Below are positions 59,532-64,000 of a DNA stretch of 64,000 nucleotides, in pieces. Position 1 is the stretch's first letter, and each line of letters opens with the position of its first letter. Location of the stretch: positions 62,001 to 126,000 of the forward strand of contig JANQHD010000027.1 in NCBI GenBank assembly GCA_028282805.1. The letters are read 5' to 3'. This stretch comes from Phycisphaeraceae bacterium. Lineage in GTDB: Bacteria; Planctomycetota; Phycisphaerae; Phycisphaerales; Zrk34. The notes beneath the pieces are model-generated. The model was not told the origin of the DNA. It saw only the letters and a list, made by a program, of their open reading frames with translations, and made no database searches. The translations under genes were made by a program, and so were the position numbers.

Positions 59532-60602
59532 ATGCCCACGTTCCCACTGTTAGCCGACCCCGCGACGTACAACCCGCACACCATGGACCTGGTGGATGAC
59601 GCGGCGATGCGCGAGCGTTGGCTGCGCATCTTCGAGGCGCACAGCGCCTCGCTGACGCGCCACGCGATCGACTCGGCCGGCGGCGACCCGACCGCGGCCG
59701 AGCGCGCCGCGGCGATGGACGCGCAGTGGCGCGCGACCCTGCAAGGCGTGCGCGACCACCCCGAGCGCTACGGCGAGCTGTCGGTGCTGTGGTTCTGCGT
59801 CGAGCGCGAGAACTCGCTCCGCGCCCACGGCTTCGACGACCCGTACCGCCACGTCAAGGCGGCCGAGAACGACCGCGCGCTGCAACTGCTGCCGGGCCTG
59901 CTCGGCGAGTACGATGCGCTCGACGACGCCGACCGGCTCGAGGCGATCATGACCGGCTGTTTCGCGGGCAACATCTTCGACCTCGGCGTCGAGGCGACCA
60001 GCGCGATGTTCGACGGCGACGGCGGTTTCGATTTCCATCGCGCGATCGGCCGCGTCAAGCCGCGCCCGTGGTTCGTCGACACGTTCGACCCGCTGCGCGA
60101 CCGTTTCGACGGCGGCGCGTGGCGCAAGGCGGTGGTGTTCGTCGACAACGCCGGGGCCGACGTAGTGCTGGGCATGGTCCCGCTGTGCCGGGCGCTGGTC
60201 GGGCGCGGCTGCGAGGTGGTGATGACCGCCAACACGTCGCCGGCGCTGAACGATATTTTGCACCACGAACTGGTGCCGTTGATGCGGCGCGTGGCCGGGT
60301 TTGATCGGGTCACCGAACGGGCTTTAGCCGAGGGGCGGTTGAAGCTCGTGCCCAGCGGCAACGGCGCGCCGCTGATCGACCTGCGGCGGGTCGGCGTCGA
60401 GTTGGCCGAGGCCGCCGCCGGGGCGGACCTGGTGATCCTGCACGGCATGGGGCGGGCGGTGGAGACGAACTATCACGCGCGGTTCAAGTGCGATGCGCTG
60501 AAGATGGCGATGCTGAAGGAACCGGCCGTCGCCGAGCCGCTGGGCGGGGGGATGTACGACGTGGTGTGCAAGTTCGAGCCGGTCAGCGGCGCCGGCTGCT
60601 GA
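59532..60602 (+). CDS. DUF89 / ARMT1-like damage-control phosphatase (PANK4-like)
   Basis: A 356-residue protein that matches the DUF89 domain at the C-terminus of eukaryotic pantothenate kinase 4: KAVVFVDNAGADVVLGMVPL, CEVVMTANTSPALNDILHHE, ADLVILHGMGRAVETNYHAR, FKCDALKMAMLKEPAVAEPL, and YDVVCKFEPV. The family hydrolyses phosphate from damaged metabolites such as phosphopantetheine derivatives, using Asn/Asp metal ligands. Here it is a stand-alone protein without the kinase. It follows hisH by 13 bases. Substrate unknown. Confidence 0.85.
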   Translation: MPTFPLLADPATYNPHTMDLVDDAAMRERWLRIFEAHSASLTRHAIDSAGGDPTAAERAAAMDAQWRATLQGVRDHPERYGELSVLWFCVERENSLRAHGFDDPYRHVKAAENDRALQLLPGLLGEYDALDDADRLEAIMTGCFAGNIFDLGVEATSAMFDGDGGFDFHRAIGRVKPRPWFVDTFDPLRDRFDGGAWRKAVVFVDNAGADVVLGMVPLCRALVGRGCEVVMTANTSPALNDILHHELVPLMRRVAGFDRVTERALAEGRLKLVPSGNGAPLIDLRRVGVELAEAAAGADLVILHGMGRAVETNYHARFKCDALKMAMLKEPAVAEPLGGGMYDVVCKFEPVSGAGC

Positions 60603-61839
60603 GGAAGAAACCCAACCACGTCGACAGCACCGCGCCCCAGAACAGCACGGCGTAGACGAGGAACTCGGCCAGCGGTTGCGTGTCTTCGCCGGGCAGCCAG
60701 GCGCAGAGCGTGGCGAGCGCCGCGACGCCGAGCAGGACGCTGGTGATCACCGCCATGGCGCGTTTTGCTTTGTTGTGCAGGCTCATCGTGCCCCCGAGCG
60801 GCAGCAGCAGGAAAAAGAACACCTGCAACGCCCCCGGGCCCAGCTTGATCGACGTGGCAGCGCCCAGCCCGGCGACCAGCAGGATGCCCAGGCCAAGCAG
60901 GGTCGATTCGCGGCGTTGCTCGTCGGACAGCGCCAGCCGGCCCAACCGGTCGAGCCGTAGCAGCAGGTTGAACAGGGGATACGCGGTCCAACTCGCCGTG
61001 AGGAACGCCAGGTACGCCAGCACCACGGCGGCGCCCACCCACTCGTAGCCCGGCGCGTTGGCGGTGAAGCGCCTGACCACGTTGACCAGCACGATCAGCC
61101 CGATGATCAGCATCACCATGTTGCGCGAGCCGAGTCGGCCCGCCCAGAGGAAGTAGGCGAGGATGAGCCGGTAGATGGGGTTGCGCGCCTTCATCGCTTC
61201 GACGAGGCCCGCGCGCGCCCAGTCCATTTCCGGGTCGAGCCGCAGCGCCTCGGCGAAGTGCTTCATGGCCCGCTTCGGGTCGTTGGCGTGCAGCAGGCGC
61301 CAGCCCTCGTTGGCGTGAGTCAAGGCGTCTTCGGGGTCTTGGCGGAGCGTGTGCTCGATGGTCTGCCCGGCCTCGTCGCGCCGGCCGAGCTGGGTCAGCG
61401 CCATCGACCGCATGTTGGCGGCGCGCGTGTTCTCCGGGTCGATCGCCAGCGCCTTGTCCGCCGCGTCGACGGCGGCCTGCCACCGGCTCGAGGCGACCTC
61501 GACCTGCGACAGCAGCGCAAAGCTCGCGTCGCTCTGCGGGTTGAGGCGGATCGCCTCGTTGACGGCCCGCCGGGCGGCGTCGTTCTGCTCGGCCTGCAAG
61601 AGCACGACCGCACAGATGTAGTGCACCCACGGGTCGTCCGGCTCGCGCGACACGGCCCCCCCAACCGTCTCCACGGCCTCGCGGTGCCGGTCCTGGTTGC
61701 TCAGGCACAACGCCAACAGCCCCATCGCCTCCGCCGACTCCGGCTCGACCGCCAGCGCCTGGCGCAGCTCCTTGTCCGCCAGCTCGTAGCGGTTCTGCCC
61801 GAGCAACAATCGTCCGCGTTCGAGGTGGGGGTTGTTCAT
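60583..61839 (-). CDS. TPR membrane protein, second of pair
   Basis: A 418-residue protein. TPR repeats fill about 1-205 (RYELADKELRQALAVEPESA, RHREAVETVGGAVSREPDDP, RWQAAVDAADKALAIDPENT). Four to five membrane helices follow at about 238-400. The start overlaps the upstream TPR gene by 4 bases, and the 3' end overlaps the convergent DUF89 gene by 20 bases. It shares layout with its upstream neighbour, so the two may be ancient duplicates. They could recruit partners of the AAA ATPase to the membrane (inference). Confidence 0.8.
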   Translation of the reverse strand: MNNPHLERGRLLLGQNRYELADKELRQALAVEPESAEAMGLLALCLSNQDRHREAVETVGGAVSREPDDPWVHYICAVVLLQAEQNDAARRAVNEAIRLNPQSDASFALLSQVEVASSRWQAAVDAADKALAIDPENTRAANMRSMALTQLGRRDEAGQTIEHTLRQDPEDALTHANEGWRLLHANDPKRAMKHFAEALRLDPEMDWARAGLVEAMKARNPIYRLILAYFLWAGRLGSRNMVMLIIGLIVLVNVVRRFTANAPGYEWVGAAVVLAYLAFLTASWTAYPLFNLLLRLDRLGRLALSDEQRRESTLLGLGILLVAGLGAATSIKLGPGALQVFFFLLLPLGGTMSLHNKAKRAMAVITSVLLGVAALATLCAWLPGEDTQPLAEFLVYAVLFWGAVLSTWLGFFLSSRRR

Positions 61840-63197
61840 CGATCCTTATCCATCCAGTACATCGGCACAAACGAAGCACAGGCGCCCAACATGATGACCA
61901 ACGGCAGGTGTTCGTGCCATTCGAAGACGACCAGCGCCATCGCGGCTGCGCACAACACCAGGCCAAAACACAAACAGGCCCGGTACATCCGACGTTCCCG
62001 GCGATCGTCCTCGGTCAACCACGAAGCCAGCGGCAGCGCGGGGATCAAGCCGCACAGCCCGATCATGATCACCTTCAAGGGCCACGGCGAGAGCAGGCCC
62101 ACCGCGACGCTGGCCAGCACCAGCGTGAGCGCGTACACGATGCACAGGGCGACGATGCGTTCGGTCTCGCCCAAGGCGTGCTTGCCCTTGGCGTCGAAAC
62201 ACAGCAGCGTGTTGAAGATATGCACGGCCAGCAGGTGCGTCACGCCGACCGAGTAATAGACCACCAATAGCAGCACCAACAGCACCACGACACCGACGAC
62301 GGCCGTGTTGGTGTACTGCCCAGCGATCGTAAACGCGAAACCGGGCACGAACAGGCTCACCCCGAGCAAAACGCCCACGGCGACTGTCGTGACGATCAAC
62401 ACATTGATGATCTTGTTGCGCTTGTGCTCGAAACGTTCCAGCCACATCGAGATCGCCAACGGCACGCGGTAGAGCTTGTGCCTGGCCTTGAGCGCCTCGG
62501 CCATGCCCTGCTTGGTCCACGGCTGGTTCGGGTCGGCGCGCATCGCCTGCGTGAAGTGTTCGAGGGCCTGGTCGGTCTTGCCGTGGCGCAGGCAGGCCCA
62601 GCCGCGCAGGGTGTGGGCCTGGTGGTGTTCGGGGTCGATGGCCAGCAGTTGCTCGGCGGCCTTAGTGGCTTGTTTGATCTCGGTCTGCGCCAGCAGGGCG
62701 TGGGTGCGCACGGTCAGGCAGCCGGTGTGTTGCGGGTCGTGCGCCAGGCCGCGCTCGGCGGCGGCGAGCGTTTGGTCGTGGTGCTCGAAGTCGAGCTCGA
62801 TCCAGGCCAGGCGTTCGTGGTAGAGCGGCTCGTCGGGTTCGAAGCGCAACGCCTCGCGGACGAGCGCGGCGGCGTGTTCGAGCCGGCGGCGCTGCGGGTG
62901 GGCCTCGGGCTTCCACCAGCGGTAGCCCGATTTTTTCGGCACGTAGTTCTCGTCGGCTTGCACGGCGCACGCCATCGCGTAGAAGGCGAACGCGAAGTTC
63001 GGGCCGAGGCGCAGCGCCTCGCGGCCCTGCTCGCGCGCTTCGGCGGCGCGGCCCATGTTCACCAGGCACAGCGCCGTCATCGCCGGCAGGTACGGGTCTT
63101 CGGGCAACCGGCCGCGCAACCGCTGGTAGGTGTCCAGCGCGTCGTCGTACCGGCCGATCTCGAACAGCGCGTCGGCTTGTCGGTAGGGCCCGCTCAT
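61836..63197 (-). CDS. TPR membrane protein, first of pair
   Basis: A 453-residue protein with TPR repeats at about 1-235 (RYDDALDTYQRLRGRLPEDP, RAAEAREQGREALRLGPNFA, KTDQALEHFTQAMRADPNQP) and about five membrane helices at 265-450 (VLIVTTVAVGVLLGVSLFVP, AVVGVVVLLVLLLVVYYSVG, VIMIGLCGLIPALPLASWLT). A WWKPEAHPQRRRLEHAAALV stretch interrupts the repeats. ATG 63197 overlaps the stop of the AAA ATPase by 4 bases, so the three genes form one operon. Confidence 0.8.
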   Translation of the reverse strand: MSGPYRQADALFEIGRYDDALDTYQRLRGRLPEDPYLPAMTALCLVNMGRAAEAREQGREALRLGPNFAFAFYAMACAVQADENYVPKKSGYRWWKPEAHPQRRRLEHAAALVREALRFEPDEPLYHERLAWIELDFEHHDQTLAAAERGLAHDPQHTGCLTVRTHALLAQTEIKQATKAAEQLLAIDPEHHQAHTLRGWACLRHGKTDQALEHFTQAMRADPNQPWTKQGMAEALKARHKLYRVPLAISMWLERFEHKRNKIINVLIVTTVAVGVLLGVSLFVPGFAFTIAGQYTNTAVVGVVVLLVLLLVVYYSVGVTHLLAVHIFNTLLCFDAKGKHALGETERIVALCIVYALTLVLASVAVGLLSPWPLKVIMIGLCGLIPALPLASWLTEDDRRERRMYRACLCFGLVLCAAAMALVVFEWHEHLPLVIMLGACASFVPMYWMDKDR

Positions 63198-64000
63198 CGG
63201 CGGTTGATGTACTTGAGGATGTCGTCGTACGCCCCGGACTCGTTGGCGTAAACCGCGTAGTTCTTGGCCGTGGCGAACCACTCGCTGACGGTGGGCTTGA
63301 TCTGTTTGGCGGCGCGTTGCAGGTCCTTGGTGGTCAGCGGGCTGGGGGCGCCCTTGCTCATCGCCTCGCGCAGCTTGGCTTCGATGGCCAGGTCGATCAT
63401 GGCCTTGAGGTCGGCGCCGCTGTGGCCCTCGGTCTTGCGGGCGAGCAGGTCGAAGTCGATCGTTTCGATGGGCTTGCCGGCCAGCATGACGCGCACGATC
63501 TCGGCCCGCGCCACGTCGTCGGGCGGCGGCACGAACAGCACGCGGTCGAACCGGCCGGGCCTGCGGAAGGCGGGGTCGAGGTGCCACGGGGCGTTGGTCG
63601 CGCCCAGCACGAGCAGGCCGTCGTTGTTGCGTTCGGCGCCGTCGAGCTCAGCGAGGAACTGGTTGATCGCGGTGCGCCCGGCCGAGCCGCGCATGTCGCT
63701 GCGGTTGGCGCCGAGGGCGTCGACCTCGTCGAAGAACAGCACGCAGGGTGTGTTCCGCCGGGCGTACTCGAAAAGCTCGTGCAGGTTTTTTTCGCTGTTG
63801 CCGATCCACATGTCGAGCACCTGGTGGATGCCGACGTTGATGAAGTTGGCGTTGACTTGGCCGGCGGTGGCGCGGGCGAGGTGGGTCTTGCCGCAGCCGG
63901 GCGGGCCGTACATGAGGATGCCGCCGCCGATCGCCTTGCCGTAGGCCTCGAACAGCTCGGGGTGCTCGAGGGGGGCGATGATCTTGATGCGGATCTCTTC
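63194..64000 (-). CDS. AAA ATPase, N-terminus outside the window
   Basis: The 3' 268 codons of an AAA ATPase. The frame is open to the window edge (EEIRIKIIAPLEHPELFEAY, then GKAIGGGILMYGPPGCGKTH). Walker A GPPGCGKT, Walker B PCVLFFDEVDALG, RDMRGSAGRTAINQFL-like pore/sensor region, and the Arg-finger GRFDR with VGATNAPW-like LGATNAPWHLDPAFRRP are all present, most like the FtsH/CDC48-type AAA modules. No protease domain follows. It begins the operon with two TPR membrane proteins. Confidence 0.9.
   Translation of the reverse strand, partial: EEIRIKIIAPLEHPELFEAYGKAIGGGILMYGPPGCGKTHLARATAGQVNANFINVGIHQVLDMWIGNSEKNLHELFEYARRNTPCVLFFDEVDALGANRSDMRGSAGRTAINQFLAELDGAERNNDGLLVLGATNAPWHLDPAFRRPGRFDRVLFVPPPDDVARAEIVRVMLAGKPIETIDFDLLARKTEGHSGADLKAMIDLAIEAKLREAMSKGAPSPLTTKDLQRAAKQIKPTVSEWFATAKNYAVYANESGAYDDILKYINRR

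Overview
The window is a GC-rich bacterial chromosome segment with dense genes on both strands. Several signs point to a planctomycete, most likely Phycisphaerae: two formylglycine sulfatases, a sulfotransferase, the remains of a dockerin / PEP-CTERM coding end, a GYF-domain protein, a PaeR7I-type restriction enzyme and a GxxExxY protein. No rRNA, tRNA, CRISPR array or phage module was seen. The lineage call is inference from gene content.

Layout. 0.2-9.1 kb: secreted sulfatase, decayed dockerin/PEP-CTERM remnant, LolA-like secreted protein, DAHP synthase, an ECF sigma / membrane protein / PDZ operon, a DUF3592 protein, CinA and a small lipoprotein. 9.2-16.2 kb: the conserved phoH - HD phosphohydrolase (PgpH type) - ybeY - CBS/CNNM membrane protein cluster, then cysS behind a terminator. 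16.2-28.0 kb: accessory metabolism (glycoside-hydrolase-like lipoprotein, frameshifted zinc-ribbon gene, TPR protein, GYF protein, alpha/beta hydrolase, AlaC-type aminotransferase, dodecin, second sulfatase, S10 peptidase). 28.0-29.8 kb: a lower-GC restriction-modification pair whose methyltransferase is broken at a G10 tract. 29.8-42.1 kb: ffh, then a cell-surface glycan cluster (two LPS-kinase-like proteins, glycosyltransferase, sulfotransferase, and a seven-gene CDP-deoxysugar operon rfbF-rfbG-C-methyltransferase-rfbC-methyltransferase-CmcI-DegT). 42.2-49.4 kb: MEMO1-family protein, dehydrogenase, HAD phosphatase, coaE and rho. 49.4-54.0 kb: LdhA-like dehydrogenase and the hisD-hisC-hisB operon, interrupted by repeat elements. 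54.2-60.6 kb: lipoprotein, HU, bioF, xseB, prepilin peptidase, OmpA-like lipoprotein, hisH and a DUF89 (PANK4-like) protein. 60.6-64.0 kb: an AAA ATPase (cut by the window edge) followed by two overlapping TPR membrane proteins.

The most unusual signal is a set of intergenic elements with one architecture: tandem 7- or 8-bp units, a spacer, then the same units inverted (23.76, 46.07, 51.04, 52.56, 56.52 and 58.80 kb). In two of them the arms are identical except for a whole number of units. One of them, between hisC and hisB, contains a complete GxxExxY gene fitting within 2-3 bp of perfect 29-bp inverted repeats; its empty relative lies between hisD and hisC, and both supply the stop codon of the preceding his gene. 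A nuclease-like protein inside a hairpin unit, with an empty copy nearby, suggests a mobile or self-propagating repeat system.
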